Positions 10,425 through 22,483 are shown, counted from the stretch's first letter. The stretch is DNA of 64,000 nt from Earliella scabrosa (GCA_022605405.1 JABYQQ010000012.1:1-64000), one strand, 5' to 3'. The notes: generated by a model from the letters alone, not told the origin. A program made the numbers and translations.

Positions 10425-10525
10425 GTCGAGTGACGCACCATCAGTCGCCACTCTAGTCCGAGTCGCAACCCCGCCAGTTGCTCTCGCCCGTCTCTTGCAC
10501 CGTCGTCAACACCATTCGGGTCATC

Positions 10526-10789
10526 ATGCGTCGTTTCTTCGTTCTTGCAGCTCTGTTCTCTGTTTTTGGAGTGTCGCTCGCAGCCCCGGCTCCAGCTGGT
10601 ACGCATAACCGCCTGGTCTGCCGGAGATTCGTTCCACTGATTCGGAGCGGCGTAGACGAGGTCGTGGCTAGACAGGGCGATGAAGACGACGGTGTCGGCT
10701 GGTTCGTGGCCGTCCCCGCGTTAATGAAGCCTGCTCCAATCCACATCAACGCGCCCATCCCAGGGATTCCTTGCGACAAGAAGAACTAG
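10526..10789 (+). CDS. Small secreted protein, 87 aa
   Basis: Single-exon frame beginning with a clear signal peptide (MRRFFVLAALFSVFGVSLA, cleavage expected around residues 19-22). The mature part is about 66 residues, with two cysteines (positions 32 and 83), one dibasic RR at 33-34, an acidic stretch (DEDD), and a Pro-rich C-terminus ending PGIPCDKKN. It has no tyrosine and no repeated core. It follows the two UstYa-like genes, so I considered a precursor peptide for them. The absence of Tyr and of Kex2-spaced repeats argues against the usual UstA-like layout. The Cys is five residues from the end, so this is not a CaaX pheromone. It may simply be a small secreted effector-like protein. 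The TATA box and signal peptide make the gene itself credible. Confidence 0.6.
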   Translation: MRRFFVLAALFSVFGVSLAAPAPAGTHNRLVCRRFVPLIRSGVDEVVARQGDEDDGVGWFVAVPALMKPAPIHINAPIPGIPCDKKN

Positions 10790-11901
10790 GTGAGATCAGC
10801 TGCTCACCTCGCTACCGTGACGACTGTTCTTTAACTTTGTGCACTCCAGACGACAGCCTTGGAGCGTTGATCGTCAACGCGCCATAGCGACTTTGTATTG
10901 TATCTTCGTATCGCTGTAACAGTGCAGTCGATGTAGCCTGGAATTCAAGTCATTGTCATGCGATAGGGACCGTTACAATAAACCGCAATGCAAATGTTGT
11001 GGGTGCCAACGGAAGAGACGCCGGACGGTGGCCAATCTTGGGCCGTGGGAAATGATCGGAGGGCGAGCGGACCGTGGTGCCGCAGGCGCCACAACTCTGT
11101 TGCAAACATCGACGATGCCTGAAGGTCTGGCAGAGACCTCCCTTTCGGAGTAGCTCCCGACGCCATCGGAGGAGATGATGCATCCAAGATTCCACCCGCG
11201 ATCGCGACTATAGCCGATGTCGGTCAGAGTTTGTCACAAATTGGGTTTTAGGTTTTTGTCGAATCCACGGGTGAGTGACCGATGATGATCATACTCTCAC
11301 CCCGGGCGTCAGGTATGGCCAGCTCTCAGGCGATGCGCGAGTTGGCCACAATCATGCCTCCCGTTTAGCTCGGTGATGGTCGTGTGGACGGGAACCTGAC
11401 TCTCACAGGTCGGCGGCGGAGGTCTGCGACGTTGACACGCGGAAGTAGTCAGGCGGTAGGAAGGACGCGAGTCCCTGCACTCGGACCGTCGAGTGGGTGT
11501 CAATCGAGGCTTCCATTCCTTCACGGGGGCGATGTTCGACACGCGTCTGTGACAGGCGGGCGGGCGAGCATCCAGACGAGAAGCCGCCGGAATTCGCGCC
11601 TCGCTCCTCGGCGCTAGCCATCCACAGTTCTAACTTCTCCTGCGCTGCGCTGCATCCATCCCGGCGGCGGAAGGGAGGACTCGAGCAGGTTCGATCTCGT
11701 CCCCGGCTCAGGACATCACGATCCCGTGCCCACGATGACGGCCGCTGTCGCTCGTGCGGTCGAAGCGTGTTTCCCTGACGAACGTTAACGTTAGTGTCGG
11801 TGCTCCCCGTCCCCCTCCCCGCACTCTCACCAAGCTTAAGCCTGCATTCATCCTGCGTTCGTTCTCCTCAGTAGCTAGTTAGTAGCAGCAACGCCTGCAT
11901 C
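10790..11901. other. Intergenic DNA upstream of MFS exporter 1
   Basis: No supported gene. The last ~150 bp become C/T-rich (ccccgtccccctccccgcactctcacc near 11804-11830). Such pyrimidine-rich leaders are common just before fungal start codons and fit a promoter or 5' UTR for the exporter gene. Confidence 0.4.
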
Positions 11902-14017
11902 ATGGCCGACACAACCTCCGGCCTGGCGCCAGCACCCACGCCCAAGACCGCCTCGTTCTGGCTGTCCATGCTGGCCATAACGATCGCGACCTTCCTCGCC
12001 GCACTCGATACGGTACGAGGTCCTTCGCATGTGCTGACTACCAGTACTGCGTTGCTGATGTCATCCTCGCAGAGCGCAGTGTCTACAGCGTTGCCGACCA
12101 TCGTGAACCACTTCCAGGGCCAGCAATTCGTATGGATCGGGTCGGCGTACACGCTCGCGGGGGTCGCATTCCTCCCGCTCTCGGGACACTTTGCCAACAT
12201 TTTTGGACGCCGGCCTATTCTTCTCTCTGGTCTGGTTCTCTTTGCCCTCGGTAGTGCGATGTGTGGCGCAGCGAGCAGCATGGCGATGCTCATTGGTGGC
12301 AGAAGTGAGTCGCTGCTTTCTTCCGCATTCGTTCGAACCTCTTCGCTGCGTACCTGACTTTCGCTATCGCGGTACAGCCGTCCAAGGTCTTGGCGCCGGG
12401 GTTATATTGGCCTTGACCGAGATTATCCTCGCCGACCTTGTTCCTCTGCGCGAGCGTGGAGCGTATCAGGGCGCGATTGGTCTCATCTGGTCTGTCGCGT
12501 CCATCATTGGACCTTTGGTGGTGCGTACACACATGTTCCGCTCTGAGGACGAGAATGACAAGTCCCACAGGGTGGAGCGTTTGCGTCCAGAGAGGACTGG
12601 ACATGGCGCGGCCTGTTCTGTACGTGCAGGTTGTCTTTGACATCTTCTAGCTACTAACGCGTAGTCTAGATCTCAACCTCCCGTTGACGGGGATTTCAAT
12701 GGTGCTCTGCCTGCTTTTCCTCGACCTCAAAACACCCAGCATGTCGTTCTCGGACAGAGTCGCGCGCATCGACTGGATGTGAGTGGACGCGTTGATTGCT
12801 GTGACCTCTCCTCATCTTCGCTGCGCATAGCGGCAATATATTGATTATTGGGAGTTCGACATCCGCGTTGCTGGGTCTGACCTGGGGCGGCATTCAATAC
12901 CCCTGGAACTCCGCTCAGGTCCTCGTCCCGCTCATCGTCGGCTTCGTCGGGATCTTCGCATGGGTCATCTATGAAGTCCTGGTGCCCGTCGAGCCCACCA
13001 TTCCCTTCCGTCTGCTCAACAACCGCACGACGTTGAGCGGCTACATTGGGACTGCAATTCATGGATTCGTGATCGCTGCTGCGCTATGTCAGTGTCGTTG
13101 TGTACGTTCCGCTGGTTGGGCACTCACCATCTCCGTCCGACAGTCTACCTGCCTGTGTACTTCCAGGCTTGCAAGGACTCTTCGCCCGTCGGGAGCGGCG
13201 TCAACGTTCTGCCGTACAGCCTTTCGATCGCGCCGTTCGCGATCGTAGCTGGCGGCACTGCGACCGCGATGAACAAGTACAAGCCGCAGAACGTGATCGC
13301 GTGGGCGTGCATCGTGGTCGGGATGGGCCTCCAGAGCACGCTCCACGCCGACAGCGCGGTGCGGAACTGGATTGGGTTCCAGATCGTCGCTGGCATTGGG
13401 TTCGGGATGCTGGTGCGTCATTCGCGCTTCGATATCATAGCTACGCAAGTTGAGTGACTGACGGTGCGAGCAGTTCACGGCTACGACCTTCCCTATACTT
13501 GCGCCCCTTCCCGTCGAGCTGAACGCGAGCGCGCTCTCGTTCTTCATCTTCGTCCGCACGTTCTTCCAGGTCCGTGCTCCTGCTCGTTCCCCGCACTGAT
13601 CACAACTAATCACAGCCCATGGTGTCGTGACTCGTCGGTTGGCACTGGCAGGCGTGGGGCATCACCGTCGGCGCGACGGTGCTCCAAAACGAGCTCAGCT
13701 CCCGTCTGCCGTCGGACTTCCTCGCGTCGCTCCCGAGCGGCGTGGAGATCTCGTACGCGGCGATCCCGCAGATCCGCGCGCTGGGGGAGCCGCTGAAGGA
13801 CGAGGTGCGGGACGCGTTCGCGGACTCGCTCGACGTGCTGTGGGAGGTCATGATCGCCGTGTCGGGCGTGGGCTTTTTGTCGGCGTGGGTTATGCGGCAG
13901 ATTCCGTTGCAGCAGATTGGGGACGAGAATTGGGGGTTGAAGGAGAGGGAGAGGGAGAGGGAGGGGCAGGGGTCGTCGGAGGCTGGTGCTGCGGCGACGG
14001 AGCTTCCGAAGGTCTGA
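11902..14017 (+). CDS. MFS exporter 1 (DHA-type drug:H+ antiporter)
   Basis: Multi-spanning major facilitator of the fungal drug/toxin exporter type, expected at the plasma membrane. Nine exons join in frame: 11902-12012, 12073-12304, 12378-12520, 12571-12619, 12670-12778, 12831-13087, 13144-13412, 13474-13569 and 13652-14017, giving 543 aa. Recognisable parts are the helix 1 motif D-T-S-A-V-S-T-A-L-P, WIGSAYTLAG, the loop 2-3 motif GHFANIFGRRP (motif A), LRERGAYQG, GPLVGGAF (motif C-like), WRGLFYLNLP and YLPVYFQACK. The C-terminus is a hydrophilic Glu/Arg repeat encoded by gagaggg repeats near 13940-13965. The gene is a clear paralogue of the exporter at 29011. No frame defects seen. Confidence 0.92.
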
Positions 14018-14494
14018 GCGTTGGTGTTCTTGTTTTGAGGCTGGTGTATGCGCTGTCGTTGTGTCGTGTCGTTGGTTTGGCTCTCTTTCTGCGTACGGAC
14101 ATGTCTTTTCTTGTCGAGGATATCGGCCAGGATACTATCTTCGTTCTTTCTGCGTGTATGACTAATTACATGCGCGTCCCCTACATTCTCAAGCAGGATT
14201 GCCTTGCATCTGTGGGTGTTTTGATTATCTCAACCACATCCGAGCACAATTCCACGCATGATGATCGTGTGCTTTATCACGAGCCCGTAGGACGGCTGTG
14301 GACACCACATCACAACTGACAAACCGACTGCGACCCTGCCGACCGGAAAATACTGACTGAGCGCACCCTGCTCAGCATTCGAACGTTCAAGAATGACACT
14401 GTTGATACAGAAGGCGTATGTGCATTGCAGCCACAGGAAACCAAGACCGTCGACAGGACTTCCCAGCCGTCTCCGAGTCTATCGAACCTTGTGT
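14018..14494. other. Convergent 3' region
   Basis: Lies between the stop of MFS exporter 1 and the stop of the minus-strand gene. It should hold both transcription ends; no further gene recognised. Confidence 0.4.
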
Positions 14495-15536
14495 CTACGT
14501 CTGGATGCACTCCACCGCTTCGTACTGCGTCACCCGGAAGCCGGTCTTGCCCAGCGACTCTGCCGACGCGGCTGGACGAAGCGAGACGGACATCAGCCCC
14601 CGTGGACTCGGTACTCAGATATATACTGAGGATAGAGGGCACTCACTGAGGCTCGTGACGCCCTCGAGGGGGACGACGATCGCGTTCTCGCAGTCGTCGG
14701 CGGCGCAGCGCCACTCGAGGAAGACGTGCGAGCGCGAGGGGCAGTGGAACGGCCGGGAGACGGACTCGGTGCCTTCGGCGAAGGAGAGCGTGGAGAGGTG
14801 GGAGGCGCGCGTGCGGCTTGGGGCGTCGAGACCCGGCAGGAGGTAGACGTCGATGTCGAACGCGCGGGACTGGTGCGCCTGTGCTCCATCGGTGCTGTCA
14901 TTGTGTGGAAGGGGGTCGGAGGCGCGGACGCGCCGTAGGTTGAGGGTGCAGTTCTCGAGTCCGTGATCGGGGATGTAGGTATCGACGACTGCGCGGATCT
15001 GTCGGAGTGGTTCGGTGAGTACGGTTGGGTTCTCGCAGAGAGGAAGTTGGAGAGACGGTGCGTACGGGTCCTCCGAAGGTGAGAGTCATCCTGTCGTCCG
15101 GGGCGTGGACATGCTGGAGGGCAGCGTGGGGGCCGTGGCGCGCGTCGTAGGTGTAGAACGTCTTCGGGAACGTGCCGCGGGAGCGACAGTAGGAGGGGGT
15201 GAAGACGACGTTCTCCAGCCCGAGATACACGCTCGGCCGCTTCGGTTCATCTGCAGACGACGACGACGACTTGCGGGAGTGATATGCGTCGCTGAGGGAG
15301 CCGCGGGTGGAGAGGAGGGAGAGGTTGACTGCGGAGAGGGCGATGGCGGCAGCGCAGGAGTACAGGAAGAACCGCCATGCGAATGTCTCGGACACCCTGC
15401 CGCTGGATCCCTTGGGGTAGGTCTGAGGAGCGTCTTCGAGGATGGTGTCATCGTAGTCGAGAGCCTCGATGGTGCTGTCCGACCCTGTGGTCGGGATTGT
15501 TGACGGTAGTCGGGTGTATGCTACTTGAGGGGGCAT
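14495..15536 (-). CDS. Type II membrane protein of unknown function
   Basis: Family not named by me. The start is the ATG at 15536. Exon 1 is 15536-15111, exon 2 about 15070-14647, exon 3 14571-14495. The first intron, only ~40 bp with donor GTCCAC, is required to switch frame between two clearly coding segments; a small frameshift is the alternative explanation. The product is about 308 aa. It has an acidic cytosolic N-terminus with DYDD-type clusters, one membrane helix at residues ~54-75 (FFLYSCAAAIALSAVNLSLL), a Ser-rich stalk, then a Cys-containing outer domain with TFPKTFYTYDA and potential N-glycosylation sites (ENCT, HNDS). Topology suggests a Golgi or cell-surface protein with a lumenal domain. 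Confidence 0.65.
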
Positions 15537-16698
15537 ATCGGAGAGGCGGTCGCTGGATGCTGACGGGTGCGTCGAAGACACTTCGAGCGTCCTGGCTAAA
15601 CACCAGCGGGGAAGCGATTGTCCTCCTCAGGTTAGTTGGATGTTCACGCGTTACGTGGGCCCAGGGCAGTCGCGAGGCCTGGTGAGAGTGCACTAGGGAG
15701 CGCCTGTCCTGTTGCGCGGTCCAGGAGAAGGTTTGATCCATGTCCGGTGGCTGGTTCGAGTTAGTACTGCAGTATTCCTCGCCCGTGCCCCAGAGTCCCC
15801 GGCGCAACGAAGCGAGGGGTAGGGATGGTGGCGGAAACTCTCCATTCCTACGGGTCGGGCGCACTGTGCCCACCGAGAGACGTTACTGTATCAATCAAAA
15901 TATCACAGAAGCCTATGTCTCACCGGGGATTTCGTTTTGCCGCGTCTGGGAGCTTGCGAACTGGAGGAGTAGACAAGGAGTAATCGGTCGTTCAGATCTT
16001 TCAGAAGCGAAGGTCACCATTTGGCGCGTGGCGCTGGGTTGCCGTTCTTGGCCGAATACGGCACGCGCTGACTCAACTTCGTCCGAGTTGTCCAGTCCTC
16101 CCACTGCCATCATTGTCATCGTGTCAGTGCGCACATACGAGCCCAGTCCAAGTGAAGGGAGCGCTAGCACCCTGAGGACGAGTGATTTTAAAAGGATCTA
16201 CCAGGTACGGCATCTAGTCTATGCTTTGCGGCCGAAGTAACAAGGTTAACATGTAGTGCTATCATCGGAATCATATCATGCTCCGTGGATGGTCATGATG
16301 AATGTAATCACTTGTACTACTGCATCCATTCAGATGATGCTACTCGCCAAAGTACGTAGTCAACTCTCCTCAAAGCCTACCACCACCGTATCGAACAACG
16401 AAGTTTCAACCGCATCAGCGATGTTGATGTGATCCATTCCCTGACCTTATCTCATCGCCAGTGGGCACATGCGGGTGATCTGACCGCCCAGGAAGAGCCG
16501 TGGTACCTCGAGGGGCGCGTTCATTTTGGCATGTAGGACCGAGCGCGAGCTACTCCGTCGATGACGACGCTGCGTGTGCGGCTCATCATTGATCTCTGGA
16601 AGTGCGTGAACAGCCTTTGACAGCGGGACTGAGCGCCAGTAGTTTGTGACATATAGTCCTCGCTCACCCTGCCATTCGACCCTTCCGTACGCGTAGCT
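15537..16698. other. Intergenic DNA
   Basis: Should contain promoters of the divergent genes at 15536 (-) and 16699 (+). Open frames here begin with non-ATG codons or lack coding look. Nothing else supported. Confidence 0.4.
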
Positions 16699-18888
16699 AT
16701 GGCTGACCAGGGGCCCCCCCAAGAATTTCCGTCTCTCGATTACAGATATGGATCCTATTTGATTGCAACCTTCGTCTCACTAATGTATGTGATGTTCAGC
16801 TCCTGTGTTTCGTCTATCGCTGAATCGTCTTCCGAGGCTCTACGGCGTGAGTGCTCACCAGGCGTATCGATATGTGCGTCTCTTTCCTTCAGACACATTA
16901 TTCATTCGAGCTCTGGTGATTCCGTATTCTGCCGTCACGTCGTCTGTAATGTTGAGAATTCACGCCCCAGGTCATTTCAGTAATGTGAGAGCGCTGGACA
17001 ATCGATTGGTGTATAATGTTGAACGCTCATGATTGGGCTTGCAGGATCATGGAAACGGCCCACGCTGTCATGACGATGCATACTTGGTGAGCTTACTTCT
17101 CAATGACTACGATACGGAACTTCTCACACAGCGGTTCCTCAGCTACTACTACCTTGTCACCAACTATTTCTATCCAGTCGCGTTGCTGAGCGGCATATGG
17201 TGGGTCTGTTGCGCACGTGTGTAAGCCCGAGAATACTCAATATTGTTCTTCGTTAGGTCTCTCATTGTGAGTGCTCCATTGTAAAGCAAAGAATGGGACA
17301 AATCTGAGAAATTCCTTTGCGTCCAGTATGCCCCGATATTCATTGTGAGTACTTTTCATCGCACCAACGTAACTTGTATATCGACGTATCCCGCGACCAG
17401 AGCTTGATCACGTTCATTTCTCAACTGTAAGAGCCTATGGTCACTGCATAGAGCTCGATAGGTATTGATGACATGTCAGGTTCTTCGCACGACGAGTCTT
17501 CCTCAGTGGGTAGCCATTAGTCACCCACAACATCTCTGTGATTGCTAACGCCTAGCAGTTGGCCCGAAATACCGTCTGGTCGTGGCTATATCGGTGTGAT
17601 ACTTCTATATCAGGCTCCTTCGTCCAGCAAAGAAATTGATGCCTGAGTCCTGATAGATGCTTTTCTACCTCGTTGAGATTGGTGAGCGCTGCTCATGGTC
17701 GTTCCATCACGTCCTGGCTAACACGGTTGATCTTCAGGTGTTTCTGTCGGCGAGTATATTGTTCGTTCTCATTCACGCAGTTATCTCACTGTCCTATAGC
17801 CGCCATTTACGCAGGGTAAGCTTCCGGGGGGGGGCACATATTCTCCATTCACCAGCTGATGTCAACTAGTGCTACGATCAAGACCATCAACGATCTAGCC
17901 AACGTCACGGTGAGCGCCTTGCGCATACAAAGCAATGGACGTTGGCTGATAGACTTTCTTAGCATCGGGTGGCAGCATCGTTTGCTGCGGCCATCGTGGG
18001 GGACGCGTTCCTTACGGGGGCTCTCTTTCACGTTGTCATGCATAGTCGACGGGGATTGAAGCGGTGCGTGTGTAGCCATATGACAACTACGACTTGTAGG
18101 TGCTGATGGTACCAGACCGGAGAGCATCATTGAGTTAGGTTCCATATATATCATCAACACCGGTGGGTACTCACATGGTCTGGTCTTTACCGATTGACGT
18201 AGCTCATGCTCCGTTCCATCAGGCCTCCTCCACGGGTAAGGTTGTTGCGTCGCACAGTCAAACACTTGCTTATCTATGGACTTAGCATATTGAATGTCCT
18301 TGCCTTGGTCCTCGTAAGTGTCAGCCAAGAACGATCATATAGCAGGCTCGGCTCATGACTCTCATGCAGGCTCTCGCTCTTCCCACGTATCTCCTCCACT
18401 CAGGGGTGAATGTCGTGACGACGAGACGTACGTGTATGATCTCTTTTGACGGTCATATAGCAGCAGCTCATATACCTTGTTGATAGTTTATGCCAACACC
18501 CTTCTAGCTGTGTAAGCACCGCTCGGCATGTTGCACGATCCGTCCATCCTGAAGTCTGACTATGGTCTCGTACTTCCCAGCCTCAACTCGCGCCAGCTGA
18601 ACATGAGCAACGGGGTGACATACGAAGGCTCCACCTTCGGGATGAACATCATCGCGCGCGTAAACCGCCTCGCTGCTCAGGAAAGGTGGAATGTCCCTCA
18701 GGTATCGTTTCATCCCAGTTTGCACTAGGGGTATCGACATTGACGTATTCGGTCCACAGATCGATGATCCGTCTCAACCTCCTATGATCAAAGTCAAGGT
18801 GACAACTGAGATGGAGGGAGAGGGAGATCAGGGGGCGAAGATTGGACTCTCGTCGGAGACATCGAAGGACATTGAACATACGCTATGA
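16699..18888 (+). CDS. DUF6534-type seven-helix membrane protein A
   Basis: Basidiomycete-specific multi-spanning membrane protein of unknown function. About 17 exons can be joined in frame. Early exons are 16699-16784, 16837-16915, 16971-16984, 17045-17086, 17143-17199, 17257-17266, 17327-17344, 17401-17426, 17480-17505, 17559-17593 and 17657-17681. Family landmarks in order are LYGVSAHQAYRYVRLFPSD, the Y-Y-L-V-T-N-Y-F segment, ISQLFFARRVFL, GPKYRLVVA, then the DUF6534 block with HSRRGLKR, an INTGLLHGILNVLALVL helix and LYANTLLAVLNSRQ. The C-terminal tail is hydrophilic. One junction near 17750 needs a GC-AG intron (donor gcgagt). No disabling mutation found. Two exons are only 10 and 14 nt, yet the reading frame holds throughout. 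Confidence 0.82.
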
Positions 18889-19228
18889 GACATGTAGGAT
18901 GACCGGAAGTTCGAGCACGACATTCCTGACCAATGAAATTGGGCCTCCTTTTGCGATGTCTTCTCCGCCCTGTCTCCCGTCGATCAAGAAGAGACCTTCA
19001 CTGAACAGTGCGTCGGGGTACTCTGCACACGAGGGTTGGATACAGGGCGGCGCCGGAAGCTTTTCTGAGAAATCGATTGCACCACCTCGCCGTCCTCGTT
19101 CTTCTGTGAGCGCTGTGGGCGTGCAGCTGTCTAGCCGATGTTTCAGACCACCGCCAGAGTCGCGCGCAAGTTCAGCCGCAATTTTCCAAAAATACTGCCA
19201 CTGGCCATCCCGCCACCTTCCATCCATC

Positions 19229-20283
19229 ATGACGACCTATATCCGCTATTCCGCACTTCCCCTACTCCCACTGGCTTTTGCCGCTGTGTTACTGAGGAAG
19301 TGGCTGAGCCATTCATCTCGCCGCTCAAGTAAACTGCAGTCATCGAGGGAACGCGTTGTGATTCTGGGTGCTTCGGGAGGAATCGGACGAGCGCTTGCTC
19401 TGAAGTACGCATGCCGTGGTGCTCGCGTATGCATTGTGGCGCGACGAGAGCACGAACTGGCCGTGGTCGCGGAGGAGTGCTTGACAGAATTCCGACGGGC
19501 GGGCCTCGAAGCCAACGAGAATCCTGTTCTCTGCTTCACAGGCGACTTCACAGTCGTGGAAGATATGGTCAAACTGCGAACGCAGGTGGAGACGGGTATG
19601 ACTTCCAAGGTTGACTTTGCCAGGACACGCCGCCGCTGACCAGTTGGTATTAGAGTGGAACGGACTTGACACGCTCGTCGTCTGCGCCGGGGTCGCGACA
19701 TTCCTGCCGTTCTGCGAGCTGACTGGCCTCGAGGCCCACGGGCGGACCTTCACTCCGTCGCAGGCGGACGGCGCTATGATTCAGCATGCTATAGAGATTG
19801 TCAACGCGGCCACACGGACGAACTACGTCGGACCTGCAATCGCAGCGGCCACCTTTGTGGGTATTTATGCATCTGTGGGCAGCGGTCGCACCCTCGGTCG
19901 TCTTGATATCCAGTCTCGCGGCGGTCCTCCCCGCGCCGACCCTATCGCTCTACAACGCCTCGAAGGCAGCTTCGCTGGCTCTGTACCGGTCCCTCGCCAT
20001 CTAGAATCCCTTCATCACCTTCACGTGCGTCCTTCCCTCGACGGTGCGCGGCGAGACCTTCTTCCAGTCGGCTGTTGATGGCGGGAAAGTGCGCGGAGTA
20101 GACCCCAACACATATGGGCTCTCACAGGACGCTGTTGTTGAGCGGTGCCTTGAGGCTGTGGACAAGGGCGAGGAGATGGTATACCTCCCGTGGTCTGGAC
20201 GTATTGTACACATCCTGTCCTTGTTCTGGCCCTCCGTTATTGCCAGTATCGGCCGCAAGAGGTATGGATACCCGGTAGAGTAG
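19229..20283 (+). pseudogene. Short-chain dehydrogenase copy 1, disrupted
   Basis: Third member of an SDR family also found intact at 46715 and 53869. Exon 1 (19229-19595) has an N-terminal membrane anchor, then the NAD(P)-binding motif GASGGIG. Exon 2 (19654-19856) carries VVCAGVATFLPFCEL. Intron positions match the other copies. Then it breaks. The second intron is reduced to about 10 nt (19857-19866), which throws the next segment out of frame. In that segment the codon aligned with Glu in SLAIENP is TAG (20002-20004). The remaining sequence still encodes a good SDR C-terminus to 20283. It keeps the catalytic Ser (ISSLAAV) and YNASK motif. Without a rescue mechanism no full-length enzyme can be made. 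Confidence 0.82.
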
Positions 20284-20602
20284 GCATCCTGTAGCGACCC
20301 AGTACCTCCGTACTCTGAATTCGTCCAAAATATCTGTCGGCCGTGCACGTGCGGACATACTGGATAGCCCGTTGCATCCTCGTCCTACACTATAAGCTAC
20401 AGAGGGGTCTGTGGAGATGTGTAAGAGAGGCGCAGAAGCGATGCACTTACATCAAACTCATCCACACGGTCTCGTTGGAACCGCCCGAGCTGTCCCCGAG
20501 GTCTACTTCTGTCTTCTCGGCCGCGTTGCCTCCAAGAGAAAACGGGAGATCGTTCTGGCATGAACACTAATGGCGGAGGCTGATGAGCCGTCCGAAGCCG
20601 GC

Positions 20603-21480
20603 CTACAGTGAGGGATTCGGATGGACGACCTCAACTTCTGGAAGGTCTTGAACGTCTGAACGACTGGACCCGACTCGCTGGCGCTCGGACCGCCAGACCG
20701 CAATGGAAGATCCCAAGTACATGCCAGTGGACCAGGGCTGACGCTTGTTGGCGGCGCATCGTCGTCAGGTAACAGATGGAAGACGACGGTTAGTTTGAAA
20801 TGCGTGCTCACCGCCGTCATCGGCTTCCTCGAGTCCGAGCCATGCATGCTTGATGTCGAGCACCACGGAACACATACCTGTCTCGTCCTGCATTAACATC
20901 ACAATCAGTACCGTCTCGAGTGAGCTAGAAGAGAAGAGGGAGAGGGAATAGAGGGGGAAAGGAGGGAATAAGACGATGTCGGAGCGATTTACCTCTTGCG
21001 GCTACGTGGTCTGACCGCCACTGCGCCATCAAGGCTGGAAATGGGACTCAGACTGGAATTGTAAGTGGGAGGCTGATTGACTGCGCGCCCCGCCGGTGCG
21101 TTTGAGCTTGCTGAGGCTGCACGAGGTACATATTACATGCACTGGTGCATGGTCTGGGCGAGAGAGGTGCGACAGTTGAGACTTGGGGTCTTGCTCAGTC
21201 ATTGCCACTCATTGGGCGCACGATGAGAGCGAGGACGAACTTACAATGCCAGGACGGAGTTCGCGTATACTGTCAAGGGCATGAGTGGAGTGGTCAGGTT
21301 GAAATGAGGAGATACTGACTTTTGGTCGTAGGGATAGCCATGGCGATGTAGATGAAGGTATGCTGCGAGGTGAGAGACTGCACAATATCCGCTCCGTACA
21401 CGAGAGACTCTGCCCAGAAGCGTTAGTTACTGCGATAAAGGCCGGAAGAGTGAACTGTGACTCAGTGAGGATGTCCATGA
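20603..21480 (-). pseudogene. 5'-truncated DUF6534-type gene fragment
   Basis: Only the C-terminal part of a DUF6534-type protein is recognisable. One exon ending near 21330 encodes a helix followed by PTTK. Next comes a short exon with IYANSVLAF (compare YANSLLAV in the complete genes), then a hydrophilic tail (SSLSPISSLDGAVAVRPRS) and a last exon ending with stop at 20603. Splice sites in this part join in frame, so the tail has not decayed badly. However, the seven-helix body is missing upstream, where the minus strand from 21480 to 22480 shows no hydrophobic segments. It is either a truncated duplicate or a gene whose 5' part was deleted. Confidence 0.45.
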
Positions 21481-22483
21481 CGTCTCACTCGATTCAAGAT
21501 TGGTTGGCAAGTCTCGGAGAACTCCGCCAGCGCTAATTGTTCCTTCTCCGCCCGACTCCGAGTCCCCTACAACTTCGCTCTGTCCAATGTCAACGGCCGC
21601 ACAACTTATTGGAGCAGTTCAGCAGCCACTTCACGCTTGTAAGTCGTTGATTTTCTGCGTCCGAGTCATCCCTATCTACGTGCTTATACATAGAGACTGA
21701 TCACAGCGCAGAATTGTGGGGCTCAGGAGGAAAAGTTTAGATGATAGTGGCAGCGGAAGATTGACGCGTATAGACCTGCCGGTGGCTTCCCTTCCAGTGA
21801 CTAAGGCGGCCATGGCTCTTCCAAAGGGATCGGAGCTTGCATTGATGGTGGGAGCAATGTAGCTCGAGCGCATTGGAGAATTCAGCTCAGGCAAGTATAT
21901 CGACACGGCGCCTCGTCGGACATCTACGTGGGATGCGGATGTCCACCTAGAATTCTCCCGAATCAGTGTCAACGCATTGCGGTACAAGGAACCAGTCCTG
22001 GTAGTACTGCCGCATTAATTGGCTCGGACCTTCCGTGCGTTATTCATGCACTCATGCATGACAGTCGGCGGCGGCGGCCTCAAGTCACTGACCGGCGTGA
22101 ACATCGGGGCGGTCACGGTGCAACGATCGAGCTGGAGACTCTCGGAAAATGATGGCCATTGGGTTTCACTGCCCGGCCTATTTGACAAATAGTTCCATAC
22201 TGTCTTACTGCGCCCAGATATGGGAGAGAGCATATGGCCATCAATGCTCCGGTGGTCGTGGCGCGCTGTGCCCAAGGCGCCTTCAGCGCGCGGCTCTGAG
22301 AGGTGGTATAGAGCGCGCTGAGTAGTCGTCGGAGGCTGACCTGCGGATGTTGCATGTGAGGGTGATTCGAGAAGCTGCGCGGACGTGTTGACACATTCGA
22401 TACATACAGTGTTGCGTTCAGTACAGTAGAAATCGTAAGGTGGTATTTATCCGGGCACGGAATACTCGGAATAGTACACCCGG
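21481..22483. other. Decayed DNA between two DUF6534 loci
   Basis: No gene supported. A minus-strand frame at 21676-21987 has a protein-like stretch (SSYIAPTINASSDPFGRA), possibly a relic of a tail exon, but nothing joins to it. Confidence 0.3.

Noticed and set aside
10526..10789. Fungal mating pheromone precursor
   Set aside because: There is a signal peptide, and the last Cys is five residues from the end, so no CaaX motif is present.
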